From contig CAIPLM010000056.1 in assembly GCA_903865895.1 (NCBI GenBank), forward strand, positions 1 through 42,672: a stretch of 42,672 bases of DNA, written 5' to 3'. Source of the stretch: an uncultured Rhodospirillales bacterium. GTDB taxonomy: Bacteria > Pseudomonadota > Alphaproteobacteria > Acetobacterales > Acetobacteraceae. Under the pieces are notes generated by a model, which worked only from the letters and a program-made list of their open reading frames with translations, was not told where the DNA came from and made no database searches. Shown here in pieces: positions 26,695-34,690 of the stretch (position 1 is the first letter of the stretch; each line of letters opens with the position of its first letter). A program made the translations under genes and the position numbers.

Positions 26695-27158
26695 TGGGCA
26701 CTCTCCGGGACGTCGTTTGGCAGGCGCAGTCGAGGTGATAGACTTCGTCCATAATCGATTACCACCCGCCGGGCTTGCGGGTGTCGAACGAACCAACGCA
26801 CGGCTCGCCCGCACCTCAGAACTTGCGCGTGTCTCGCCCGGCCGCCATCTTGGCTGCATCAACGGCGAAGTCGGTGCCGTGATACTCCCAGACGCCGAAT
26901 AGCAAATTCACCGGCCCTTGAGGAAGATGCTGTCGTCGCAGGCTTTGCATGCGATGATCATTGCCAGCATGCTAGGCCAAACCGCAGCATGGAGCCGGAT
27001 GCAGATGCCGATAGGTAACATCGCAGACGGCCATTCTAGTTCAATCCCACTCTAGTTCAATCCCATTCTAGTTCAATCTATGATGCGACCCCGTCAGCCT
27101 GCGCAACGTCGCGAGCGACCACGCACATCAACCGGAGCCCTGCTGACCCGTCGATGTG
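26695..27158. other. Intergenic region without a supported gene
   Basis: This 464-bp gap lies upstream of enolase-superfamily gene 1. On the minus strand two short gene-end-like peptides can be read (DDSIFLKGR then stop near 26907; EYHGTDFAVDAAKMAAGR running to a stop at 26818-26816), which may be debris of lost genes. The tandem repeat at 27031-27078 is the only clear structure. Confidence 0.4.
27031..27078. repeat. Three tandem 16-bp repeats
   Basis: CCATTCTAGTTCAATC occurs three times head to tail with no spacer (27031, 27047, 27063); the middle copy has one T-to-C change. The flanks are unique. The array lies about 340 bp upstream of the enolase-superfamily gene and 80 bp past the methyltransferase gene. 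It could be an iterated protein-binding site or a slippage tract; no spacers, so not CRISPR. Confidence 0.85.
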
Positions 27159-27761
27159 CTAGGGCGGTCGCGCTGCTATCGTGCCCGGTGGCCAGGCTCG
27201 ACCGCGCCAGGGCAGCAGGGCGGGGACCCGGGCCCGGTACGCGATGTAGGTTTCGCCAAAGCGGCGGATCAGGGCGCGTTCTTCGAAGCGCAGGCCGACG
27301 AGGATGTAGAGAGTGGCGTAGAGGGCGGTCTGGAGGGATTGTGTGTCGCGTACCAGCCCGGCGAGCAGCAGCAGGCCGCCGAGGTAGAGGGGGTGGCGGA
27401 CGAAGGCGAGCAGGCCGTCGGCGCGGAAGGGTTCGTCGTCTTCGATGGTACCGCGGAGTTGCGCGAGGCCGAGGAAGCGGCGGATGTCGTAGCTGCGCGT
27501 GGCCAGGGCCAGCACTGCCACGCCGGCGGCGATCAGCCCGGCTTGTGCGGCAGCCAGCCAGATCGGCCGGTCGAACGGGTCCTGGGTGATGGCGGCATGG
27601 CCGATGGCCAGCACGGCGGCGAGTTCCGCGATGGCGAGTATGTTCCAACACAGCCGCATCGCCCGCCCCGCGAGCCGCCTCAGCTCCGCCTTGGCGGGCT
27701 CGCGGGAGGAGAGCGAATGGATCGCCCCGAAGGCGAGCCAAGCGGCGGCATAGGCGAGCAC
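27159..27761 (-). CDS. ICMT-like (isoprenylcysteine carboxyl methyltransferase family) membrane protein
   Basis: A 200-residue integral membrane protein with about five hydrophobic segments. The C-terminal half shows the family signature RHPLYLGGLLLL followed by FEERALIRRFGETYIAYRARVPALLPW, the SAM-binding region of ICMT/NnrU-like methyltransferases. Bacterial members methylate small or unknown substrates. The start is GTG at 27761, four bases after the stop of the DUF2892 gene, since the first membrane helix (AYAAAWLAFGAIH) begins there. It forms a two-gene operon with that gene, divergent from the ArsR-RND operon. Confidence 0.78.
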   Translation of the reverse strand: MLAYAAAWLAFGAIHSLSSREPAKAELRRLAGRAMRLCWNILAIAELAAVLAIGHAAITQDPFDRPIWLAAAQAGLIAAGVAVLALATRSYDIRRFLGLAQLRGTIEDDEPFRADGLLAFVRHPLYLGGLLLLAGLVRDTQSLQTALYATLYILVGLRFEERALIRRFGETYIAYRARVPALLPWRGRAWPPGTIAARPP

Positions 27762-27765
27762 GAGG

Positions 27766-27969
27766 TCAGCTGAAGGCGCAGCCCGGCTTCATGCCGAACT
27801 TCTTCAGGATCATCGCGGCCGGGCAGACGCCGGTGATGCCGGCCTGGAACAGGTTCAGACCGACGAAGGCAGTGAGCAGCAGCCACCAGGGGCTGATGAA
27901 CCAGCCGAGCGCGAGGCTCGCCAGCACCATGAAGCCGGCGAAGCAGAAGACGGCGTTGTCGATGGTCAT
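27766..27969 (-). CDS. DUF2892 small membrane protein
   Basis: A 67-residue two-helix membrane protein: MTIDNAVFCFAGFMVLASLALGWFIS, WWLLLTAFVGLNLFQAGITGVCPAAMILKKFGMKPG. The pattern GLNLFQ-x-x-TG-x-CP is typical of DUF2892, also found as the membrane part of some rhodanese (YgaP-like) proteins tied to sulfur handling. Two cysteines are present near the second helix and the end. ATG at 27969 has GGAG nine bases upstream. It is the first gene leaving the divergent promoter region shared with the BigR-like regulator, in agreement with a role in sulfide/persulfide response. Confidence 0.85.
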   Translation of the reverse strand: MTIDNAVFCFAGFMVLASLALGWFISPWWLLLTAFVGLNLFQAGITGVCPAAMILKKFGMKPGCAFS

Positions 27970-28047
27970 GGGGGTGTCTCCGAGGAGCAAGCATCGATAC
28001 GAACTTGCTACTTGATTTAATATACGTATGTTCGTAGATACGCAAGT
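27970..28047. promoter_or_regulatory. Divergent promoter/operator region with inverted repeats
   Basis: 78 bp between two divergent genes. TACGAAC (27998-28004) and GTTCGTA (28030-28036) form a perfect inverted repeat centred near 28017 in an AT-rich block, and ATACGTAT (28022-28029) is an 8-bp palindrome. This suits an ArsR-family dimer repressing both directions. No strong ribosome site precedes the arsR ATG at 28048, so its transcript may be leaderless or nearly so. Confidence 0.55.
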
Positions 28048-28374
28048 ATGAAAATGAAACCGGAAAAAATGGCCGCCATGGCCGGTCAGGCCAGCGACCT
28101 CCTGAAGGCGATCGGCCACCCCCATCGCCTGATGCTGCTGTGCCAGATGATCGAGCGCGAGCGCACGGTGGGGGAGCTCGCCGCCGCGCTCGGCATTCGC
28201 GAATCCACTACCTCGCAGCACCTGGCCTTGCTGCGGCGGGATGGGTTGGTGCAGCCGCGGCGGGAGGCGCAGACGATCTCGTACTCGATCGCAAGCGTCG
28301 CGGCGCAGCGCATTATGGCGACCTTGTTCGAACTATATTGCGCGCCAGCGGGCGCCACTCCGGGAGATTGCTGA
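28048..28374 (+). CDS. BigR/SqrR-type ArsR repressor, likely persulfide sensor
   Basis: A 108-residue winged-helix protein: LLKAIGHPHRLMLLCQM, then the recognition region TVGELAAALGIRESTTSQHLALLRRDGLV, and wing RREAQTISYSI. It lacks the usual ArsR metal box in the recognition helix. Instead it has Cys32 in LLC and Cys98 in LFELYC, 66 residues apart, the same spacing as the redox pair of SqrR (41/107) and BigR (42/108). Those form a tetrasulfide with reactive sulfur and release DNA. It is divergent from a DUF2892 gene and its stop overlaps the MFP start by one base (TGATG). Repression of both directions is the natural reading. Sensor type is inferred from cysteine spacing. Confidence 0.88.
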   Translation: MKMKPEKMAAMAGQASDLLKAIGHPHRLMLLCQMIERERTVGELAAALGIRESTTSQHLALLRRDGLVQPRREAQTISYSIASVAAQRIMATLFELYCAPAGATPGDC

Positions 28375-29348
28375 TGCGCGCGCTCCGTTCCGCGGCAGGC
28401 CTCGCCGTGTGCCTTTTCGTATTTCCCGCCGACGCCGAGACCCTGCACACCGTTGCCGTGCGCAGCATTGTCGATCAGAAGGCGGTGTTCGCCACCGTCG
28501 AAAGCCCCAACGTGGTGCCGGCCCGCGCCCGCATCGGCGGCACGGTGATTGCGCTTGCGGTGCGCGATGGCGATGCAGTCACCCCCGGGCAGACCATCGC
28601 GGTGATCGGCGATGACAAGCTCGCCCTCCAGCTCGGCGCGCTTGACGCGCAGATCGCCGGGCTGCGGGCACAGCTGGCCCAGGCGCAGATCGATCTCGGC
28701 CGCGCGGATGCGCTGGCGCAGAAGGGGGCGGGCTCCAAGGCGACGCTGGACCAGGCGCGCACGGCGTTCGATGTCGCCACTGCCACATTGCGCGCGCGCA
28801 CCGCGGAGCGGGCAGTGTTGCAGCAGAGCATGGCCGAGGGGGCCGTGCTGGCCCCGGTGGCCGGGCGGGTGCTGGGCGTGCCGGTGACCACTGGCTCGGT
28901 GGTGTTGCCGGGTGACGGGCTGGTGCAGATCGCCGAGCAGGGGTTCAAGCTGCGGCTGCGCGTCCCCGAGGCGCATGCCGGGCGGCTGCGGCCCGGCGAT
29001 GCCATTCGCCTTGACGCCGGGCAGCTTGGGGTCGCCCAGCCGCTCAGCGGGCGGATTACTCTAGTCTATCCGCAGATCGCCGAGGGGCGCGTGGTGGCGG
29101 ATGCCGAGGTGGCGGGGATTGGCGACTATTTCGTCGGCAACCGGCTGCTTGTTTGGATCGATGCCGGTAGTCGCCAGGGCGTCGTGGTGCCGGCGGCCGC
29201 AATCACTACGCGCTTCGGGCTCGATACCGTGCGGCTGCGGCGTGACGGCGCCACGGTGGAGGTGCCGGTGCAGCGCGGCGCGGCGGCGGAGGGCGGGATC
29301 GAACTGCTCTCCGGAGTGCGCGCCGGTGACGTGCTGGTGATGCCATGA
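28374..29348 (+). CDS. RND efflux periplasmic adaptor (membrane fusion protein)
   Basis: A 324-residue periplasmic adaptor linking an inner-membrane RND pump to an outer-membrane channel. A signal peptide (MRALRSAAGLAVCLFVFPADA) is followed by the barrel-sandwich/lipoyl half (IGGTVIALAVRDGDAVTPGQTIAVI), a short helical hairpin (about 80-155), the second lipoyl half (VLAPVAGRVLGVPVTTGSVV), a beta barrel and the membrane-proximal domain. ATG at 28374 overlaps the arsR stop by one base, with GGGAG upstream. Its own stop overlaps the pump start (ATGA), so the three genes are one coupled operon. Confidence 0.93.
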   Translation: MRALRSAAGLAVCLFVFPADAETLHTVAVRSIVDQKAVFATVESPNVVPARARIGGTVIALAVRDGDAVTPGQTIAVIGDDKLALQLGALDAQIAGLRAQLAQAQIDLGRADALAQKGAGSKATLDQARTAFDVATATLRARTAERAVLQQSMAEGAVLAPVAGRVLGVPVTTGSVVLPGDGLVQIAEQGFKLRLRVPEAHAGRLRPGDAIRLDAGQLGVAQPLSGRITLVYPQIAEGRVVADAEVAGIGDYFVGNRLLVWIDAGSRQGVVVPAAAITTRFGLDTVRLRRDGATVEVPVQRGAAAEGGIELLSGVRAGDVLVMP

Positions 29349-32300
29349 AACTCGGCCTCTCCGGGTCACTGACCCGCTTCAGCATCCGCTCGCCGCTGAC
29401 GCCGCTGTTCCTGCTCGCGGCGCTGGCCGCCGGGATGGTGGCGCTGCTGACGATCCCCCGCGAGGAGGAGCCGCAGATCAGCGTGCCGATGGTGGATATC
29501 TCCATCAGCGCCAATGGGTTGCGCGCGACCGAGGCGGCGGAGCTGGTGACCAAGCCGCTCGAGGTGATCGTGAAGGCGATCGCCGGGGTGGAGCATGTGT
29601 ATAGCCAGACGCAGGATGACCGCGTGATGGTCACCGCCCGCTTCCTGGTCGGCACGCGGGAGGATGACGCGGTGCTGCGGGTGCACGAGAAGATCCGCGC
29701 CAATCTTGACCGCATCCCGATCGGTATCCCCGAGCCCTTGGTGGTCGGGCGGGGGATCAGCGACGTGGCGGTGGTGGTGCTCACCCTCTCGCCCCGCCCC
29801 GATGCGGCGGAGCGCTGGACGGGGGCGGCGGTGCAGGCATTGGCCGGCAAGCTGCGCACGGAATTGGTGAAGGTCGAGGATGTCGGCGTGAGCGAGGTGG
29901 TCGGCGCCGGGCCGGAGGAGATGCGCATCGAGCCCGATCCCGAGAAGCTCGCGCTATACGGGATCACGCTGCAGCAGCTGATCGGCAAGGTTCGCGATGC
30001 CAACCGCTCCTTCGTCGCCGGGCAGCTGCGCGATCGGGACCGAATGAGCACGCTGGCGGCCGGGCAGACCCTGCGCGGCATCCCTGACGTCGGCCTGCTG
30101 GTGCTGGGCGCCCGTGACGGCCGGCCGGTCTATGTGCGCGATGTCGCCCGCGTGGTGGTGGGGCCGGGCACGGGGGAGAGCCGGGTGTGGAATATCGCAG
30201 CGGACGGGCAGGGGGCCTGGCAGCCAGTGCCGGCGGCCTCCATCTCGCTCGCCAAGCGCGCCGGGGCCAATGCGGTGGTGGTGTCGGAGGCGATTCTCGC
30301 GCGGTTCGAGACGCTTAAGGGCCGGCTGCTGCCGGATGATATCGAGGTGCGGGTGACGCGGGATTACGGGCAGACCGCGGATGACAAGGCCAATGAGCTG
30401 CTGTTCCATCTCGGGCTGGCCACCGTCTCGATCGTCGTGCTGATCGCGCTCGCCATTGGCTGGCGCGAGGCGGCGGTGACGCTGGTGGTGATCCCCACCA
30501 CGATCCTGCTGACCATGCTGGCCGCAAGGCTGATGGGCTACACCATCAACCGGGTGAGCCTGTTCGCGCTGATTTTCTCCATCGGCATCCTGGTCGATGA
30601 TGCGATCGTGGTGGTGGAGAACATCGCGCGGCACTGGGGCATGGGGGACGGGCGGAACAAGCTCGATGCCGCGGTGGATGCGGTGGCGGAGGTGGGCAAC
30701 CCAACCGTGGTAGCGACGCTGACGGTGGTGGCGGCGCTGCTGCCGATGTTGTTCGTCTCCGGGCTGATGGGGCCGTACATGGCGCCCATACCGGCCAATG
30801 CCTCGGCGGCGATGATCTTCTCCTTCATCGTCGCCATGGTGGTGGCGCCGTGGATGATGCTGAAACTGGCGCCGGTTCGCGCGGCGAATGCTGCGGCGCA
30901 TGGGCATGACGAGGGCCCGCTTGGCCGGGTGTACCGGGCCGTCGCGGCGCCGTTGATCGCCAGCAAGGCCCGGGCCTGGACGTTTCTGCTGGTGGTGGGG
31001 GTGGCGACGCTCGCGGTGTGCGGGCTGTTCTACACCCAGTCCGTCACCGTGAAGCTGCTGCCGTTCGATAATAAGTCCGAGCTCCAGGTGACCGCCGACC
31101 TGCCGGCCGGGGCGACGTTGGAGGACACCGAGCGTGTGTTGCTGGCGGCGGCGCAGGTGGCCCGCGGGCTGCCCGAGACGCGCTCCGTGCAGGCCTATGC
31201 CGGCACCGCCTCGCCGTTCAATTTCAACGGGTTGGTGCGGCATTCCTATGTGCGTCAGGCGCCGGAACTCGGCGACCTGCAGGTCAACCTGACTGCCAAG
31301 GACACCCGCAAGCGGGCCAGCCACGCCATCGCGCTCGATCTGCGCGAGCGCCTCAAGGCGTTGCCGGTCCCCCCCGGCACCGTGATGAAGGTGGTGGAAG
31401 TGCCGCCCGGCCCGCCAGTGCTCTCGACGCTGCTGATGGAAGTCTACGGCCCCGATGCCGCCACCCGCCGCGCGGTGGCTGGGGAAATCCGCAAGCTGTT
31501 CGGCCAAGTCCCCTATATCGTCGATATCGACGACAGCATCGGCCAGCCCCGCCCGCGGCTGCGCGTCGCACTCGATCAGGATCAGATCGAGTTCTTCGGC
31601 GTTGAGCAGTCGGACGTCTACGACACCATTCAGGCGCTGTTCGGCGGTGTGCCCGTCGGCAACTCCCAGCGCGGCGAGGAGCGGGATCCGCTGCTGATCC
31701 GCGTGGCCCTGCCCAAGGAGGCGCAGAACTGGTCGGAGCGCGTCGCCTCCACCCCGGTGCCCGCCAACTCCATGCCGGGCAGCCGCACGGTGGTGGAACT
31801 CGGCCAGGTCGTCCACGTCACCCGCGAAGCCGGCTCGCCAGTGCTGTTCCGCCGCGACGGCGCCTATGCCGACATGGTGATGGGCGAACTCGCCGGGGCA
31901 TTCGAGGCGCCGATCTACGGCATGCTCGCCGTCAACAAGCTGATCGCCGCGCATGATTGGGGCAACCTGCTCCGCCCCGAAATCCGCCTGCGCGGCCAGC
32001 CCGCCGACGAAGCCACCCCCTCCGTCCTGTGGGATGGCGAATGGGAAATCACCTTCGTCACCTTCCGGGACATGGGGGCGGCCTTCGCGGTGGCCATCCT
32101 CGGTATCTACATCCTCGTCGTCGCCCAATTCGGCAGCTTCAAGCTGCCGCTGGTCATCCTGGTGCCGGTGCCGCTCACTCTCGTCGGCATCCTGCCCGGC
32201 CACTGGCTCCTGCACGCCCCCTTCACCGCCACCTCGATGATCGGTTTCATCGCGCTAGCCGGCATTATTGTCCGCAATTCCATCCTAATGGTGGACTTCA

Positions 32301-32554
32301 TCCGGCACTCCGCCACCCCAGGCAAGACCCTGACTGAAATTGTCCTCGAAGCCGGCGCCATCCGCTTCAAGCCCATCCTGCTCACCGCCCTCGCCGCCAT
32401 GATCGGCGCCGCAACCATCCTCTCCGACCCAATCTTCCAAGGCCTTGCCATTTCCCTCCTTTTCGGGCTCGCCTCATCAACGCTGCTCACCGCCCTCGTG
32501 ATTCCGGCGATCTACGTTGCACTACGACACGCGCAAAATGGGCGAGGGATCTAA
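29345..32554 (+). CDS. RND multidrug/metabolite efflux transporter (HAE1-like)
   Basis: A 1069-residue inner-membrane proton-driven exporter. The first helix is LTPLFLLAALAAGMVALLTIP; the proton-relay Asp pair is in SIGILVDDAIVVVENIARHW (about residue 415). Two large periplasmic loops and a second helix bundle (VAILGIYILVVAQFGSF, SMIGFIALAGIIVRNSILMVDF) follow, the usual duplicated layout. The class exports drugs, lipophilic compounds or metabolites; the substrate cannot be read from sequence. Start by ATGA overlap with the adaptor gene. No outer-membrane channel gene is adjacent. The TAA stop lies at the border of a decayed IS5 element, so the last residues (HAQNGRGI) may have been altered by the insertion. 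Confidence 0.93.
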   Translation: MKLGLSGSLTRFSIRSPLTPLFLLAALAAGMVALLTIPREEEPQISVPMVDISISANGLRATEAAELVTKPLEVIVKAIAGVEHVYSQTQDDRVMVTARFLVGTREDDAVLRVHEKIRANLDRIPIGIPEPLVVGRGISDVAVVVLTLSPRPDAAERWTGAAVQALAGKLRTELVKVEDVGVSEVVGAGPEEMRIEPDPEKLALYGITLQQLIGKVRDANRSFVAGQLRDRDRMSTLAAGQTLRGIPDVGLLVLGARDGRPVYVRDVARVVVGPGTGESRVWNIAADGQGAWQPVPAASISLAKRAGANAVVVSEAILARFETLKGRLLPDDIEVRVTRDYGQTADDKANELLFHLGLATVSIVVLIALAIGWREAAVTLVVIPTTILLTMLAARLMGYTINRVSLFALIFSIGILVDDAIVVVENIARHWGMGDGRNKLDAAVDAVAEVGNPTVVATLTVVAALLPMLFVSGLMGPYMAPIPANASAAMIFSFIVAMVVAPWMMLKLAPVRAANAAAHGHDEGPLGRVYRAVAAPLIASKARAWTFLLVVGVATLAVCGLFYTQSVTVKLLPFDNKSELQVTADLPAGATLEDTERVLLAAAQVARGLPETRSVQAYAGTASPFNFNGLVRHSYVRQAPELGDLQVNLTAKDTRKRASHAIALDLRERLKALPVPPGTVMKVVEVPPGPPVLSTLLMEVYGPDAATRRAVAGEIRKLFGQVPYIVDIDDSIGQPRPRLRVALDQDQIEFFGVEQSDVYDTIQALFGGVPVGNSQRGEERDPLLIRVALPKEAQNWSERVASTPVPANSMPGSRTVVELGQVVHVTREAGSPVLFRRDGAYADMVMGELAGAFEAPIYGMLAVNKLIAAHDWGNLLRPEIRLRGQPADEATPSVLWDGEWEITFVTFRDMGAAFAVAILGIYILVVAQFGSFKLPLVILVPVPLTLVGILPGHWLLHAPFTATSMIGFIALAGIIVRNSILMVDFIRHSATPGKTLTEIVLEAGAIRFKPILLTALAAMIGAATILSDPIFQGLAISLLFGLASSTLLTALVIPAIYVALRHAQNGRGI

Positions 32555-33424
32555 GTGTCCGTCCAAGAATATCTTAAGTCCCTGGAATCCCCGGTGATTC
32601 CCTAGCGGCAGCCTCGATCCGCAGGAGTTGCCGATGTGGAGCGGCGAGAACCGTGCCCGATATGACCGCAGCCGTCTTCGCTACCCCAGCGACCTGACCG
32701 ACGAGGAATGGCCGCTGATCGGATCTGAGATTCCGCCCGCCAAACGTGGCGGCGACACGCGCATGGTGGATGAGCGCGAGGTGGTGAACGGTCTGATGTA
32801 TGTGCCGAGCACGGGCTGTCAGTGGCGTGCGATCCCGAAGGACCTGCCGCCACGCAGCACGATGAACTACTACTTCTGCCGCTGGCGCGATGACGGCACG
32901 CTCGATCGGCTGCATCATGCGCTCTATGTTCGGTGTCGCGAGCAGGTGGGCCGCGAGGCCAGCCCGACGGCGGCGATCATCGGCTGTCAGAGCGTAAAGG
33001 GCGCTGAAAAATTGGGCGCCGGCTCGATCCGCCGGGCTTTGATGGCGGCAAGAAGATCAAGGGCAAGCTGCGCCACATCCTAGTCGACACGCAGGGCTTG
33101 CTGATGACGGCGATGGTTCACGCCGCCGACCTCCAGGATCGCAACGGCGGCGTGATGCTGATGGCAACAGTTCCAGCATTGCCTTGCCCGTGTCTGCCGC
33201 ACCGTGAACGTCGAGATCGTCCGGCGTTGCAACGGCTCCAGGTTCGTCGTCCTGCCCAAGCGATGGATCGCCAAAGGACCATCGCCTGGCTAAACCGCTG
33301 CCGACGGCTCGGCAGGGACTGGGAGTGCCTCAACCAAAACGCGAATACGCTCCGGAAATCGGCCTCAGTGCGCCTTATGGTCAGACGGCTCTGTCAGAAA
33401 GCCATATGAGCTTGGACGGACTCT
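32555..33424 (+). mobile_element. Decayed IS5-family (IS1031-like) element
   Basis: Ends carry inverted repeats: GTGTCCGTCCAAG (32555-32567) and CTTGGACGGACTC (33411-33423). Inside is one IS5-type transposase broken by frameshifts and an internal deletion. The left end directly touches the RND pump stop. The element is inactive. Confidence 0.8.
32634..33409 (+). pseudogene. IS5-family transposase, frameshifted
   Basis: ATG at 32634 (AGGAG upstream) begins MWSGENRARYDRSRLRYPSD, then LTDEEWPLI and TGCQWRAIPKDLPP, as in IS1031-like transposases. The frame is lost near 33020 after QSVKGAEK. Coding sense continues in another frame (GKLRHILVDTQGLLM, then HAADLQDRNGGVMLMA), then jumps across a deletion near 33160 to CRTVNVEIVRRC and finally TIAWLNRCRRLGRDWECLN. 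At least three disruptions. The IIDSQ-type catalytic motif reads IIGCQ, so an active-site Asp is also changed. Confidence 0.85.
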
Positions 33425-33452
33425 CAGCGCCATAGTGGCTTAGTCGTGTAAC

Positions 33453-33875
33453 TTACGTTATGAAGCGCCGGATCAACGCGATTGCCTCGGCCCGATAGGC
33501 GACGAGAATAAACGCCGCGGCCAGCCACACGCTGCACGCCTCCTTGAACAGCTTGCCGCCGTCATTATACGGGTCGATCCCGAGCGGGCTCACCACGTGG
33601 AAGAAGATCGCGCCGGACATCAAGGCGAGCGCGCCGGCGGCGCCCCACATGCGGCTGGGCTGGTTGATTACCAGCACGCAGGCGGCGATTTCGGCCCAGG
33701 CGACGGTGAGGCGGAAGGGGGCCTCGTAGCTCGGGATATGCAGCCAGGTCGCCAGCGTGGTGAACAACTCGACCGAGCCGGGATTGGCGGAGAGTTTGAA
33801 TTGCTCGTACCACAGCAGAATGCCGGCGATGAAGAGCGCGGCGGGCCAGGTCAGCAGTTTCAGAATACGGTCCAT
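33453..33875 (-). CDS. DoxX-like small membrane protein
   Basis: A 140-residue protein with about four membrane helices (LTWPAALFIAGILLWYEQF; LTVAWAEIAACVLVI; MWGAAGALALMSGAIFFHV; ACSVWLAAAFILVAY). The layout and the first-helix motif resemble DoxX-family quinone-linked or carotenoid-linked membrane proteins, but the match is loose. The loop VSPLGIDPYNDGGKLFKEA is distinctive. ATG at 33875 follows GGGGGAA. It is divergent from the DUF599 operon (77 bp between). Confidence 0.65.
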   Translation of the reverse strand: MDRILKLLTWPAALFIAGILLWYEQFKLSANPGSVELFTTLATWLHIPSYEAPFRLTVAWAEIAACVLVINQPSRMWGAAGALALMSGAIFFHVVSPLGIDPYNDGGKLFKEACSVWLAAAFILVAYRAEAIALIRRFIT

Positions 33876-33952
33876 GTCGGTTCCCCCAGTTGGATTTGTG
33901 CAGGATGATCTGAAGGGAGGACGCGCGGCTGGGATGTGCGTTACATTCGGGC

Positions 33953-34690
33953 ATGACGATGCCGTTGCCGCCGCTGGACCTCATTGCCCTCGCGCTGTTC
34001 GTGCTGCTGTGGCTCGGCTATGGGCCGGCGCAGCGCTGGTTCGGCGCCTCCACCATCAACGCGCGGCTGCATCGGGTGCGGGTGCTGTGGATGCACTCGA
34101 TGATGCGGCGGGACAACCGGATCGCGGATTCCTCGCTGATCGGGCATGTCGTGCACAGCGCGAGTTTTTTCGCCTCCACCAGCCTGATCGCCATCGGCGC
34201 GCTGCTGGGCGTGCTGACCGGGCTCGACCGGTTGCAGACGGCGCTGGAGGGGCTGGGGCTCGGCGCAGATCGCCATGTGCTCGCGGCGCGGGTGCTGCTG
34301 CCGCTGCTGGTGCTGGTGCATGGGCTGTTCAAGCTGACCTGGGCGCTGCGGCAGCTCAACTACACGGTGGCGCTGATGGGGGCGATCCCGGTGGAGGTGC
34401 CGCCCGAGGGGCTGCGGGCGGAGTTGGCGGAGCGGCTGGGGGCGGTGCTGACCAGCGCTTTGGCGACCTTCAATGACGGGATTCGCAGCTATTATTTCGC
34501 GCTGGCCGCGGTGCTGTGGCTGGCCGGGCCCTGGGCGCTGGCGGCCGGCGGGGCGGCGCTGTTCGCGCTGCTGGTGTTCCGCCAGCTCGGCTCCGGCATC
34601 GCCGCCGAGTTCGCCGCGGCGGTGCGGCTGGTGGAGGCGGCGCATGCCCCTTCCATCGCCGACGCCGGGGGAGATAAGAGGGCGCCATGA
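33953..34690 (+). CDS. DUF599 family membrane protein
   Basis: A 245-residue protein with about four membrane helices. The conserved part WMHSMMRRDNRIADSSLIGHVVHSASFFASTSLIAIGALLG, and later LRQLNYTVALMGAIP, matches DUF599 as I know it. Function is unknown. The hydrophilic C-terminus is short. Its stop overlaps the glpD start (ATGA), so it leads a tightly packed five-gene operon. ATG at 33953; the ribosome site is weak. Confidence 0.75.
   Translation: MTMPLPPLDLIALALFVLLWLGYGPAQRWFGASTINARLHRVRVLWMHSMMRRDNRIADSSLIGHVVHSASFFASTSLIAIGALLGVLTGLDRLQTALEGLGLGADRHVLAARVLLPLLVLVHGLFKLTWALRQLNYTVALMGAIPVEVPPEGLRAELAERLGAVLTSALATFNDGIRSYYFALAAVLWLAGPWALAAGGAALFALLVFRQLGSGIAAEFAAAVRLVEAAHAPSIADAGGDKRAP

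Noticed and set aside
26558-26902. Plus-strand 114-codon frame upstream of enolase-superfamily gene 1
   Set aside because: Mostly antisense to the conserved N-terminus of that enzyme; no initiation signal.
27031-27078. CRISPR-like short repeats
   Set aside because: The copies are directly adjacent with no spacers and only 16 bp long; no cas genes are present.
28048-28374. Metal-sensing ArsR (arsenite or zinc/cadmium)
   Set aside because: The recognition-helix metal box (C-x-C) is absent; the only well-placed cysteines match the persulfide-sensor pair.
29954-32215. A 753-codon minus-strand frame within the RND pump gene
   Set aside because: Antisense shadow: extremely His/Arg/Gln-rich with no domain pattern, while the plus strand encodes a complete RND transporter.
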